Source of the DNA: a virus
Length of the DNA stretch: 64,000 nt
Reading direction: 5' to 3' (one strand)
Virus record (IMG/VR): IMGVR_UViG_3300036985_005327
Coordinates: 1-64,000 of that record
The position numbers were made by a program, and so were the translations under genes. Numbering within the stretch: position 1 is the stretch's first letter; each line of letters starts with the position of its first letter. This document shows, piece after piece, positions 43,557-53,500 of this stretch. The notes beneath the pieces were generated by a model, which worked only from the letters and a program-made list of their open reading frames with translations, searched no databases and was not told where the DNA came from.

Positions 43557-43946
43557 ATGCTCACTGCTCTTATGTTGAAACAAGCCTACGCTCATGGAGC
43601 AGCCTCTGCTCTTCGTGAGGTCGGGTATCCGCTACAAACGGCGCATAACATTAGCGTTAAGTTAGCAGAAGAAGCTATGAGCGCCTCCCCGCAACCCGTG
43701 ATGCCGCAGGAGATGCAACCCGAGATGCAGCCTGGAATGCAGACCGAGGAAGTGCAGCCCGAGAGACACCTCTTAGGCCCCAACCCCGGAATGCAGGAAC
43801 AGCAGGAATCTCCTGATGTCGGAAGCCTAGTCGAAAGCGGAGGGTTGGGCGTTCCTCAATCCCCTGAAATGCAAGAACAAGAAGCCCCTCCTGAGGCGTA
43901 CGCAGATGCCACCAACGACGACATCTACGGCGCGCTTAGCGAGTAA
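43557..43946 (+). CDS. Hypothetical small virion-type protein
   Basis: 129 residues. The N-terminus LMLKQAYAHGAASALREVGY has a pattern of aromatic-x-x-Gly followed by Ala/Leu and Gly that recurs in other proteins here. The rest is Met/Gln/Glu/Pro-rich and probably disordered (VMPQEMQPEMQPGMQTEE). Strong AGGAGG supports the start. Candidate internal head or scaffolding component; no family recognised. Confidence 0.6.
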   Translation: MLTALMLKQAYAHGAASALREVGYPLQTAHNISVKLAEEAMSASPQPVMPQEMQPEMQPGMQTEEVQPERHLLGPNPGMQEQQESPDVGSLVESGGLGVPQSPEMQEQEAPPEAYADATNDDIYGALSE

Positions 43947-43968
43947 CGTACTAAAAGGAGTCAACACC

Positions 43969-44889
43969 ATGGGTCTTTTGAAGAGAGCACATGTTCGCGG
44001 TCTTAACTTTGGCCTGATGAAGAACGGGCTGGTATCTTACCCGTCTATCAAGTGGGCTAACGAAGCCGCTGACGCTGTCGCAGACGAAATTCCGGAAGAG
44101 GCTGCTCCGGAAGTGACCGATGACGCTGGCATGAGTGCCAACGAAGTCGCGCCGATCCTCCAGAAACTCGTCGAAGTGGCTCAAGCGATTGCCGCCAAGA
44201 CCGAAGCCCCAATGGACGAGAACCTGAACAAGGTCTCTGCGGACCAGAGCCTCGATCTCACGAAGCTGGCGTACGCGATGGCTGAGCGTCTGATCTATAA
44301 GGCCGCTCTCGAGTCGGGCACCACGAACCCCGGTTCGGGTCCTGCCACGCACGAGCAGGTCTTTGTCGAAGGTGAGACCGACGCCGAGAAGAATCCGTCT
44401 TCGGCTGTGACGGGTCCGAAGGGTTCTTCGTCCCTCGACACCAGCGCTGGTGTCGTCGGCGCGCAGACCGTTCGCCCTGACCAACCGGGCACGCAAGATT
44501 CCCCGGCTCCGACGACGCTCGCGGATGTGAAGATCTCTTCCTTCCTACAGAAGCTGTCGAAGGACGGTACGCTTCCCCAGTCGGGTGGTCGTACGGACCT
44601 CGCCACGAACGCGAACCTGAAGGGCACCGTGGTTCCCCAGGGCACGACCAACGCCAAGACGCCGCACACACCTGTCCCGCTCCAGCGGAACCCGGCCGCT
44701 CCGCAGCCCCCGGTGAGTAACGAGATTCAGGCGGATGTGAAGAAGACGGCGGAACAGCTACTCTCGACTGAGGAAGGTCGCCAGATCCTGCTCAACCTTC
44801 ATGCTCAGCAGCAGAAGCAGGCGAGTCAAGAGGAAGTCGTGGACGTCGCGACGAATATCCTTTTGAACGCCCTCAAGTCCGTTCGCTGA
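43969..44889 (+). CDS. Hypothetical protein, candidate scaffold or internal head protein
   Basis: 306 residues; unknown family. Short conserved-looking N-terminus (MGLLKRAHVRGLNFGLMKNG), a helical part with K-x-A motifs (LTKLAYAMAE, VKKTAEQLL), and long Pro/Thr/Ser/Gly-rich linkers typical of disordered scaffolds. ATG 43969 is preceded by AAAAGGAG; an upstream ATG at 43906 lies in the previous gene. Codon use is more G/C-ending than that of the preceding genes, as for highly expressed structural genes. Downstream comes the large virion protein. Confidence 0.6.
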   Translation: MGLLKRAHVRGLNFGLMKNGLVSYPSIKWANEAADAVADEIPEEAAPEVTDDAGMSANEVAPILQKLVEVAQAIAAKTEAPMDENLNKVSADQSLDLTKLAYAMAERLIYKAALESGTTNPGSGPATHEQVFVEGETDAEKNPSSAVTGPKGSSSLDTSAGVVGAQTVRPDQPGTQDSPAPTTLADVKISSFLQKLSKDGTLPQSGGRTDLATNANLKGTVVPQGTTNAKTPHTPVPLQRNPAAPQPPVSNEIQADVKKTAEQLLSTEEGRQILLNLHAQQQKQASQEEVVDVATNILLNALKSVR

Positions 44890-45001
44890 TATTCGTTTCT
44901 TCCTTCCGGCAATAATTGACATATAATTCAAGACGAAACCAAATAGAGCACGCTTTCGTGTTCTGAGAACTTGGTACTCGTTAACAGGACAGGTTCAAAC
45001 A
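44890..45001 (+). promoter_or_regulatory. Intergenic leader with TATAAT element
   Basis: A 112-base gap before the large virion protein. TATAATTC at 44922-44929 resembles both a -10 box and the TAxACTT element; the expected -35 position has no match. A short inverted repeat (GCACGCTTTCGTGTTC) follows. The ribosome site is weak (ACAGGACAGG). The gap holds no obvious small gene. Confidence 0.35.
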
Positions 45002-47647
45002 ATGCCGACACCTATGTCTCCGGATGTTCAAGCGTATGGTCAGCTTCCTTCCGCTGAACAGGCTGAAGAGCTCTTTAAGCAAAAGTTCTCAAGCATGGCG
45101 TACAACGTTATGTTCGCTAAGTTTCCTGACTTAGCTCCACAAATCGTGACGTTTAAGCTGCTTGAAACCGACTCTGTAAAAGGGCGCGGTGTCGGTGCAT
45201 TCATCCTGATGCAAGACAACAAGCCTATCTACATTCCGGTGGTTATGAGCGACAGCCAGCTTAAGCCACTGGATGTTTTCTATTTCAAGGACCTCAACAT
45301 TTTCCTTCCCATGAACAAAGAGTGGCTGGAGGAAGTGTCGAAGATGTCGCTCGAAGAGATGGGTCAGCCCGCTGATATCCCGCAGGGCGTCCCGCGCGAC
45401 ATTGACATCCGTAACGTGGTTATGCCTCCATTTACGTCTTCAGGGCGTGTGGGTCTCGCTTCCGACATGGGTATCGACTTTCACGCGAAGGCCATGTTCA
45501 AAGAAGCCGAAAACAACAACTACGAAGTACACCCTCGGTTCTTGGAGTTCATTGGTGACGCCGCTCCTCGTTCGGTTCTTGACGGCGTAAAGATTGCGTT
45601 TGAGCGTCACCCTGTCCTTCTCCAGAAGCTGGCTCAGTTCCACGGGTCAACCGCAGTCGTTAACGCGTTCAAGCGCGGTAACGCCCGCACGGCAACCCAG
45701 ACTACAGTCCAGACAAAGACTGCTTCTTTGAACAAGGAAGGGTCTGTCCGTGTCTTTACCAAGACGGCGTCTGCGGCAGAGCTCAAAGAAGCTTTTGGCG
45801 AGAAGGCCGCTCAAGCCTATCAGGGTATCCTTCGTAATGGTGTCGCTACGCAGGACACCCGCAGAAGTATCGAGAAGGTAGCTCTCAAGATTGAGCACGA
45901 GCTCAAGCTCACCGAGCCGGGTCACACGGCTGGGTTCTACCGGCTCTACTTCATGGACGCTCCTCCAGACATCTACTACATCATTCCGAAGCCTAAGGGC
46001 TCTAGTTGTGACGGCAACAACGCCATTGCGAGTGACGACTACTACAGCTCTTACGGTGTCAGCCCGCGCCGTAACGCCACCGAATACCTTATCATCAACA
46101 AGGATGGTAAGAAGGTGTGGTGCAACACTCACGTTATGGGTGAGCACATCCAGGATGATGACTCCTCGCTGAACAGTTACAAGTGGATCAAGACGATCAT
46201 CCACGGTAACGCTCGTGGCTCGGCACCGTCTGTTCACGACTACGGCTTCTTCCTTTGCGCCGGTCCTGGTAAGCAGCCCCAGGCTACCAAGCCTTTCTGG
46301 GTTCACTCTATCGTTGAGACCAAGGGCATCAAGAAGATCATGGGTGGGTACTCGGACGGAACGAAGTACATCATCGATGACAACACGCAGCGCGAAACCA
46401 TTACGCAGGCTGCTAACGACACACTCATCATTCCGAAAGATGCGAAGTGGGTCGCTATTCAGACGAACGTCCGCGAAGAGGACAAGTACGAGCTGCGTAA
46501 CCACAGCCTGAGTAACATCACGGACGACCCGAAGATGGTTACCCATTGGCTCGACGCGAAACTCCAGGATGCGAAGGCCGAACCTGTCGAGGTTAAGAAG
46601 GCAGGCGTCGAGGAGTACTGGGTAGGAAATCATCCTCAAGCTCTTCACTACCCGAAGGCTGTTGAGAAGGTAGCGACTACCTACGGCATCTCTGTCGCGG
46701 ACGCCGCTGGGGTTCTTGTGGAAGTGGAACGCACTCGCTTCCCGTTCATGTACGTTCTTCCGATTTCTAAGCTGGCCTCCATCAATGAGATTTTGATGAA
46801 GGTTGCTCAGCCGGGAGCGGAAGGACCGATGCAGGGTCAGGGTCCGGCTCAGGGTGGTCAGCCCCCGATGGCCCCTGAAGGTGGTGGTGGTGCTCCGATG
46901 GACCCGTCGCAGCAGGGTATGGACCCATCCATGATGGGTATGGCCCCGCCGCCCGCACCGTCTCCGATGTCGCCTACTGACCTGGCTATCGCGGAAGCTG
47001 TCGATAAGCTGACGCAAGAAAACCAGGTTCGTATGCAGCAACTGCAAGACCAGATGCAGCAGCAGCAACAGACGCTGCAGCAGGAGTCGGACCAGAACAA
47101 CAAGCTGGTTACTCTGCTTCAGCAGATCCAGAGTCGTGCGAGTCAGATCACGCAGGCGACAGGCGGAATGATTCCGGCTGGAGCTGAGCAGTCTCCCGCT
47201 ACGGCCGCAAGGATGCTTGCTCCTGAGCCCGAGCCACAACCTGAGCCTCCTCCGACTCCGATGATGCCCGAGGGTAATGTGAATCCCCAAGCTGTTGCGG
47301 ACCAAATCAATCCCAACATGCTTGAGTCTGCCGGTGACCTTGGTAACGCTGGCGTCTTTGACCTCGCTACGATGTCGATGATGGCTGCGTCTCCTGTTCT
47401 CCACGAGATCATCTCGACGTACGTCCCGAACCTCGAGAAGGCAGTTGATAACCTCGGTCGTATCCTGCTGACCTTATGGATGCAGGAAGCCGAGGTTAAG
47501 CAGATGATTGGTGACCTCGAGTACACCACTCTCGAAGAGCGGCTTCGCACCGTCTTCAAGGGTCTCGGCGAGCTCGTCATCAAGATCAACCGAAACGCTG
47601 TCAACCCTGGTCAGATGTCGCAACAAGGGATGATGAATCAACAGTGA
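45002..47647 (+). CDS. Large virion-associated protein
   Basis: 881 residues, no firm family. The N-terminal 200 residues look globular (MAYNVMFAKFPDLAPQIVTF, IYIPVVMSDSQLK). A long beta-rich middle holds FYRLYFMDAPPDIYYIIP. From about residue 600 the chain is Pro/Gly/Met-rich, then a Gln-rich coiled coil (QMQQQQQTLQQESDQNN), then a helical C-terminus. K-x-A motifs occur many times (LQKLAQ, KTASLNK, FTKTASA, VEKVATT, ISKLAS, LMKVAQ), marking it as part of the same protein group as its neighbours. Likely an internal, injected or connector protein. A long antisense frame inside it is an artefact of G/C-ending codons. Confidence 0.65.
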   Translation: MPTPMSPDVQAYGQLPSAEQAEELFKQKFSSMAYNVMFAKFPDLAPQIVTFKLLETDSVKGRGVGAFILMQDNKPIYIPVVMSDSQLKPLDVFYFKDLNIFLPMNKEWLEEVSKMSLEEMGQPADIPQGVPRDIDIRNVVMPPFTSSGRVGLASDMGIDFHAKAMFKEAENNNYEVHPRFLEFIGDAAPRSVLDGVKIAFERHPVLLQKLAQFHGSTAVVNAFKRGNARTATQTTVQTKTASLNKEGSVRVFTKTASAAELKEAFGEKAAQAYQGILRNGVATQDTRRSIEKVALKIEHELKLTEPGHTAGFYRLYFMDAPPDIYYIIPKPKGSSCDGNNAIASDDYYSSYGVSPRRNATEYLIINKDGKKVWCNTHVMGEHIQDDDSSLNSYKWIKTIIHGNARGSAPSVHDYGFFLCAGPGKQPQATKPFWVHSIVETKGIKKIMGGYSDGTKYIIDDNTQRETITQAANDTLIIPKDAKWVAIQTNVREEDKYELRNHSLSNITDDPKMVTHWLDAKLQDAKAEPVEVKKAGVEEYWVGNHPQALHYPKAVEKVATTYGISVADAAGVLVEVERTRFPFMYVLPISKLASINEILMKVAQPGAEGPMQGQGPAQGGQPPMAPEGGGGAPMDPSQQGMDPSMMGMAPPPAPSPMSPTDLAIAEAVDKLTQENQVRMQQLQDQMQQQQQTLQQESDQNNKLVTLLQQIQSRASQITQATGGMIPAGAEQSPATAARMLAPEPEPQPEPPPTPMMPEGNVNPQAVADQINPNMLESAGDLGNAGVFDLATMSMMAASPVLHEIISTYVPNLEKAVDNLGRILLTLWMQEAEVKQMIGDLEYTTLEERLRTVFKGLGELVIKINRNAVNPGQMSQQGMMNQQ

Positions 47648-48357
47648 AACACTGTGTCCCAGATCGGCGCTGGAAGCGTCTGAAGTATGCCTTAGCCCAA
47701 AAGAATGCGGATTCTATCCGTAACGATTCTTGGCTTTACGGCGTATATGAGGTGTCTGTTGGGTCTAAAACAGACGACAACGTCCAAGCAGCCTTAGATC
47801 TGGGAGACAGCGATTATCACCGAGATTGCATCATGGCTTTCCTGTTAAGCCGTTCTCCTGTTCAGGAGATATCCAAGTGTCTTGAGATTTCTGCGAGTAT
47901 CCTCGAGATATTCGAGAAACTTTTCTGTGACAAAAGTGAGATGCGGAACAAGTTGGACCACATCTTATTTGCTCGGGAGTACCAGAAGAACGTAGCTCAA
48001 GAAGAAGGACGTTGGCTGATTGACACTGGGCTTACGGGAGGACCTACGGTTCTTCAGGATCGTTTCTTACTAGGTCACGAAGAGCTCAACATAGACGTAC
48101 GCAGCGTTTCACGTCGCATGATTAACACTGCGTATACTATTGGTATGGTGGCTCGTGGAAACTCGTTAACGTCAGAGGTATCCAAGCAAGCTCTCAGATG
48201 GTTTGATAGCGTAACTAAGTTGCTTTCTGCTCATGAAAAACTGCGTATGGAAGAGATTGAAGAAAATATCGATGACGCAGTCATCGCGATTAAGCAACAG
48301 CAGTTGACGCATACGCCTGAAGAGTTGAAGATACTTCCTGAAAACATCATGCATTGA
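47644..48357 (+). CDS. Hypothetical protein, late gene
   Basis: 237 residues, no family recognised. Helical; SPVQEISKCLEISASILEIFEKLFC looks like a helix-turn-helix, but the context is structural. The GTG start overlaps the upstream stop (GTGA), so it is coupled to the large virion protein. Unlike its neighbours it has few K-x-A motifs. Could be a small assembly factor or a regulator; the evidence is weak. Confidence 0.58.
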   Translation: MKHCVPDRRWKRLKYALAQKNADSIRNDSWLYGVYEVSVGSKTDDNVQAALDLGDSDYHRDCIMAFLLSRSPVQEISKCLEISASILEIFEKLFCDKSEMRNKLDHILFAREYQKNVAQEEGRWLIDTGLTGGPTVLQDRFLLGHEELNIDVRSVSRRMINTAYTIGMVARGNSLTSEVSKQALRWFDSVTKLLSAHEKLRMEEIEENIDDAVIAIKQQQLTHTPEELKILPENIMH

Positions 48358-48366
48358 GAGGCACGC

Positions 48367-49275
48367 ATGTGGACAAGAGCTGAATACGATACCGCAGCGG
48401 AACAAATTGGTCGTGATTTTGCCGCTAGCGGCGGGCAATCGCGGATAAATGACCTGGCTACGAAAGTGGCTACGGAAAACAACTTGAACCCCGAGGGTAT
48501 CCAAACGCTGGTTCGCTTGGCGAATGTCGCTGCGTTTCAGGAACTCTTCACTAAGCGTGCCGGGTCGAATGACCGCATGATTGAGTTTGAAGTTGGCGAT
48601 CCTGACTTGGTTGTTAGCAACCTCTATTCCGAGGTCAAACAAGCGGCTGTTGCACAACAGAAGTACGCGTCTGTGTCTTCGTATGACCGCGCCATGGACT
48701 ACTACGGGGCTATGACCGTTAAAGTCGCGGAAGACGAGACGGATGAAACAGAAGAGCCCGAAGATGACAAAGCGACTCCCGTGTCTGAGGAGGAAACGGT
48801 TCTGGGCAAAAAAGTGGATGCACCAGACGCGACTCCGGAAGCGGCTCTTCTTGACAAGAGGGCTATGGCCAAGTTCAACGTCAAGCGGGCGCAAGAAGCG
48901 ATTGACGACGAGTCTCGTCGTCTTATGCACGAGTGGGGTATTGCTCTGGAGAAGGCTGCTCAGTCTGTTCGTGTCGTTTTTGGCAAGCCGACTTTCGACA
49001 AGCAAGCTTTTTACGCAGATGTCGTAGCTGACTTGGGTGTCAATGTCATTCCAGAGTTGAAGGCAGTCAACATGCTTAACGGCGGTGACGTTGACGAAAT
49101 CGACAGTGAGAAAATGGCAAGTGCTCCTGAGCATCGCGTTAGTACGCTCTCGCAGACGAAAGAGACAGCAGATATTCTTGCTTTGGTTAAGCAAGCTTCA
49201 GCGGCTCGACAGAAGCGGGAAGGGTACACCGCGTCCTTGACCTGGTTGAACGAAAAGATTGCGGAGCTGGCATAA
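48367..49275 (+). CDS. Hypothetical virion-type protein rich in K-x-A motifs
   Basis: 302 residues, largely helical with an acidic linker (VAEDETDETEEPEDD). It carries many K-x-A repeats (ATKVATENN, FTKRAGS, LEKAAQSV, SEKMASAPE, VKQASAARQ), matching neighbouring head-region proteins. GAGAGG precedes the ATG. Likely an internal head component or scaffold, inferred from position and motif content. Confidence 0.6.
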   Translation: MWTRAEYDTAAEQIGRDFAASGGQSRINDLATKVATENNLNPEGIQTLVRLANVAAFQELFTKRAGSNDRMIEFEVGDPDLVVSNLYSEVKQAAVAQQKYASVSSYDRAMDYYGAMTVKVAEDETDETEEPEDDKATPVSEEETVLGKKVDAPDATPEAALLDKRAMAKFNVKRAQEAIDDESRRLMHEWGIALEKAAQSVRVVFGKPTFDKQAFYADVVADLGVNVIPELKAVNMLNGGDVDEIDSEKMASAPEHRVSTLSQTKETADILALVKQASAARQKREGYTASLTWLNEKIAELA

Positions 49276-49277
49276 TC

Positions 49278-49940
49278 ATGGGCCTCTTAAAAGGAGTCCT
49301 AAATTTTCCTCGTAAGCACCCTGTGGCAGCACTAGGTGTCGCGGGTACTGCAGCATCCTTATCTCCTGTTATGACTGAAGGAGGTAAATTGGAGGAAGAA
49401 TCAATGAAGGGTTACACCGGTACTCCTGGCGGTAAGTACGTGTACGCCGAGCTTGAGGCTGTTGAAGAGCGCAAAGCCTTTCTCGAGAAGAAGGTCGCGT
49501 TTGAGAAAGACGCATTTACGCCTACTGTACCGAGAACCTTTGGTAGTCAACTTACCGAAGGTCTTGGAATGGGCATCGGTAAGTCTGTGGGTCAGGCAGG
49601 CGTAGACATTATTCGCGCTCTCGTTACCGGCGTAGGTAACTCTGCTCGTTTAGGCCCCGCGACGTTGAGCCAGCAACAGAAGATGCTGGTTGCCAGGATC
49701 ATCCAGAGCGACCCAATGCTCCACACCTTCGACGCTGAGAGTCCGGGTACGTTGGAGCACGCATACACCACGATGGTGCGAACCGCTCCGCATGTCTCGG
49801 AAGACCCGAACGTAGTGCTCTCGTTCCTGCGTGAAGCTTCTCAGACAGGTGGTACGATCAACTACATGACCATGAAGCATCTCGCAGAAGCTGAGAAAGC
49901 TTTTATGGAAGCACGTAACGCCACGCGCCCGTGGTTCTAA
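49278..49940 (+). CDS. Hypothetical protein with N-terminal hydrophobic segment
   Basis: 220 residues. Residues about 15-32 (HPVAALGVAGTAASLSPV) are hydrophobic and could be a membrane or buried helix. The middle is charged (LEAVEERKAFLEKKVAFEKDA) and a Gly-rich helix follows. Begins two bases after the previous stop, with GGAG upstream. Unknown function; perhaps an ejected protein that meets the host membrane. Confidence 0.58.
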   Translation: MGLLKGVLNFPRKHPVAALGVAGTAASLSPVMTEGGKLEEESMKGYTGTPGGKYVYAELEAVEERKAFLEKKVAFEKDAFTPTVPRTFGSQLTEGLGMGIGKSVGQAGVDIIRALVTGVGNSARLGPATLSQQQKMLVARIIQSDPMLHTFDAESPGTLEHAYTTMVRTAPHVSEDPNVVLSFLREASQTGGTINYMTMKHLAEAEKAFMEARNATRPWF

Positions 49941-49951
49941 AAGGTGAAGTC

Positions 49952-50167
49952 ATGACATACGAAGAACTCGACGCTGTTGTTCCTGAGAATGTGAAGCAGG
50001 CATACCTCAATCACCAAGTGCACAAACTTGCTGAGGAGCGTACAGGTCTGACTGATTTCAGCTTTGGGTCTATCGCTCGTTACATGGGTGAGAAGATTGC
50101 TTCTCGCCAGATGAGCCACAGTATCATCCAGGATGGTTTGACGGCACTCAAGATGCTGCGAGGTTAA
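49952..50167 (+). CDS. Small hypothetical protein
   Basis: 71 residues from ATG 49952, preceded by AAGGTGAAG. Helical and charged, with VHKLAEERTGL as a K-x-A-like motif. A GTG at 49931 would add seven residues and overlap the previous gene. It belongs to the tight late operon; no family recognised. Confidence 0.55.
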   Translation: MTYEELDAVVPENVKQAYLNHQVHKLAEERTGLTDFSFGSIARYMGEKIASRQMSHSIIQDGLTALKMLRG

Positions 50168-50169
50168 CT

Positions 50170-50580
50170 ATGCACCTTGAACTCTTTACGCACGAGATTT
50201 CCAATGCGGTTAAGAGCCATGGTCTCTACGAAGAGGTCGCGGTTAAGACGGCGTCGGAAGAGCAGTGCATCGTTGTGGAAGAAGAGAACCCCAAGATCGC
50301 CCACGTCGTTATCGATGCTATCCGAACGGAAGCAAGGGTTCATGGGCATACTGGGGTTCCGGGGGTTGTGGGGTTCGTTACGAAGATGGCAGCGTTTAAG
50401 CGTGAAGAGCCTTTGACGAATGTGGAGCAGCTCAAGGTCGCCGCCGCTCTGACCGTTGACGACGCTCTGACGCAAGCCATTTGCGACGAGAAACTCACTG
50501 ACAATTCACGGTTGAAGCTCGCGCACACAAGAACGTACGGTAGGGAAGTTTTCATGGAGATCCTCCGAGGGATTCTCTGA
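50170..50580 (+). CDS. Hypothetical virion-type protein
   Basis: 136 residues; no family recognised. Mixed alpha/beta with K-x-A motifs (AVKTASEEQ, VTKMAAFKRE, QLKVAAAL) and a central Gly/Val-rich hydrophobic turn (HTGVPGVVGFV). It lies between a small gene and the intein-containing protease, two and seven bases from its neighbours, so it is almost certainly expressed with them as part of head assembly. Confidence 0.58.
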   Translation: MHLELFTHEISNAVKSHGLYEEVAVKTASEEQCIVVEEENPKIAHVVIDAIRTEARVHGHTGVPGVVGFVTKMAAFKREEPLTNVEQLKVAAALTVDDALTQAICDEKLTDNSRLKLAHTRTYGREVFMEILRGIL

Positions 50581-50587
50581 GGACTAG

Positions 50588-53500
50588 ATGCAAAAGATCA
50601 TTCATCTTGACGAGTACTTTGCTACGGGTGAAGCCACAGTACAGCCGGTGCTATTGTGGGCAAACAACCGAGCTTGCTACGAGAACATAACGAAGCACGC
50701 CAGTGTAGGTAACGAGTACTTCAAGACGATTCAGCCGGTTCCGGGTCACAGCTTTGTTTATGTTTTGGCTGTGAGCGACTGGGAGCATTACGCTGAGAAT
50801 CGTAACGGAGACGGATTCCCAAATGCACCATACAAGCCAATGGCGAGTCCTCCGTGGATCAGCCAGGCTGAGACTCTGTCGAATTGGCATCACACGTTTG
50901 AGTCAGGAAACAACTTCAGGCATCACTGCTTTACGGGGGAAACTCCTATTTTGATGGGAGATAGAACCCGTAAGCCCATTGAGGACGTCGTAGCTGGTGA
51001 CACGGTTATGACCCTTGAAGGGGCCAAAAAAGTAGTGGACGTCATGAAGCGTGAGTACGCTGGAGACGGACTATCAATTCGTTTGCACGGTAATTACACG
51101 CGAATTGACTGCACTACAGACCACCCCGTCCTGGTATACCGTCGCGACCAGGTTCATTGTCTGCATGGGTACCTTCGACTTGGCGGTATCGTCTGTAAGA
51201 AAGTATCTTGCCGAGACCTGACTACCGATATCGGTGAACCCAAGTGGATTCCTGCGTCTGAAATTATGGTGGGGGATTACGCGGTATTTCCCAAACCAGA
51301 ATTAGGAACGAAAAAAGTACCGGAGGCGTTTGCTCGTTTGATTGGCTGGGTAGCGTCTGACGGTTGTCTAGGAAAACACGGAGATATTCAGTTTACGTTT
51401 TCTTCGGAAAATACATTCAAGATAGACGCGGTAACTCAGTGTTTAAAAGATAACGGACTAGACACAGGAATGTATCCATCAAAACTGTACGAGCGTGTTC
51501 TTCTTTCTATAACAAAGAAAGAGGTAGCAGACGAGCTGGCTAAGTATGTTACAGGCAAGAAGGCAGAGAAGAGACTTACACCTGAAGTATTTAAGCTAGA
51601 CGCTGAGAGTGTGCTGCATGTCCTAGGGGCATTCTGTGACGGCGACGGTCACGTAGCGCGTACGAACAGAAATCTGGGGCAGTTGCGTATACGCTCTGCA
51701 TCAGAAAGTATGTTATACGTTTTGCACGATCTCATTAGAGCCTTAGGTATTCCTGCAACGGTACAGTGGGACGGTTTTGCACACGACTTTGAAAGTCCTC
51801 TTGAAGGATACGGGACGTACCACAGTGAGGGTTCTGGAGTCGTAGCTGTGTCGAAGGGCTACGCGGCTGAAGTGTTAGTTAATAGTGATAGGCACAAGAA
51901 CTTACCTGAGCCAGGACGTAAAAACACAATTCGTATTTCGGGGTCGCACTTTTTAGTCCCAGTGACGGACGTGGAAGAAATCACTTTGGATACGGAAGTG
52001 TTCAATCTCGAAGTTGAAGACGTGCACCACTACGTCGCCAATGGTATTGTGGTTCACAATTGTAATAAAGACCCTGAAAAACGCGTAGGCAAAGTGGTCA
52101 AGTCGTTTTGGAACGACACCATGCACCGCGTTGAGTTGTTGATTGACCTCGACAACGAGAAGGCTCCTGACCTTGCCGCCCGTATTGCTGCCGGGGAATT
52201 TCCTCCGGTAAGTATGGGTACGAAAGTATCGTGGGACGTTTGTTCTGTGTGCGGCAACAGAGCCCCTACTCGTGCTCAGTATTGTGACCACCTGCGCTTC
52301 CAGATGCGTGGGGTCATAAACGGAGTGAAGGTAGCGGCTCTTAACCCAAGCCCAAAGTTCTTTGACATCTCTTGGGTTGTGCGCCCAGCCGACCCGACTG
52401 CGTATATGATGAAAAAAGTAGCGAATGGCGTTCCATATGAGCTCATTTCCGGCGTAAAGGCCGGTGAATATTTAGACCTCATGGACGAACGTAAGCTAGC
52501 GGCGCACAAAATAGCCGTGATAGATAAGGTCGTCCAAGGAATTTCTTTGGACGCAAAGACTGAGAATGTAGACCCCACAGAGCTTGGCAACATACAACGT
52601 ATGCGTAGTCAAGTTCTCGATATGGGTGGAAACGTTCCGGTAATTCCAGACGAGACTCTGCATCATCTTTCGAGCTTCCCGTTGGAAAAGACGCTGTCGT
52701 CTGCGTTCTCCGGTGGAATGCTCTTGAAGACTCCTGAGTTGACTAAGCTCGTCTTCTTCAAGTCGTACCCTAAGCATCACCCAGAGGAAAGTTGGATTGA
52801 TAAGTCCGTAGGGCTACAAGGCCCCATCATGGAGCTCATCTCGGAACACCCACAGATTCTCGATTCTTTTGAGAATGCAGACATCTTTAACGTAAACAAA
52901 GATTCTGTGGACCCAAAGATTCTTGAGGTCTTATCCCCGTACTTTGAGAAGACTTCAGGGATGGGTGACTATCTCAAGAGAAACATTGTCCCAGAGAAGT
53001 ACAGAGACGAAGGAGAGTTCACCACTCCGTTGACGATTACTGACCCAGCAACGGGCCAGCAGTATCGGACAACACGTGGTGCAGCTATTCGTGCCCATGA
53101 TGAAGTGGCCAAGAGAAATCTTTACAAGACCGTTGGCGGTGCTGCTCTTTTGGGCGGTACTTACAAAGTTTTGGGCTCGGGTCTCAGCAGCAAGGGTCTT
53201 GGGGCATTAAAGCCTCTTGTTGGAGGTACTTTAGCTGCGGCTGGTCTTTCTCATCTTCCGTCTATGGGCAACCACTACATGACTGACCAGGGGGTTCCAA
53301 TCTCCACAGTCACAGAGTTGTCAAAAACCTCGTCATTAGCTCTTCCTCTGTTTGGTACTTTGGGTCTGATGACGTTGCTCAGCAGCGACTATAAGTCTCG
53401 AATGGCTCGTGGTGAACCTGTTGGGCATCCGGGTCTTCCTTTGGGGCGTCGTCTTTTGGACCAAGCTGGTGAGTTCACAAACGAGCACCCCATTGCAAGT

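Noticed and set aside
45647-47404. 585-codon antisense open frame on the minus strand
   Set aside because: Arg/Leu/Val-rich translation without any domain, opposite a well-supported virion gene with G/C-ending codons; a typical shadow frame. The same holds for 48172-49194, 55790-56827 and 61159-62334.
47644-48357. Regulatory helix-turn-helix protein
   Set aside because: One helical stretch resembles such a motif but the gene is coupled to a large virion protein and lacks a basic recognition helix; left as hypothetical.
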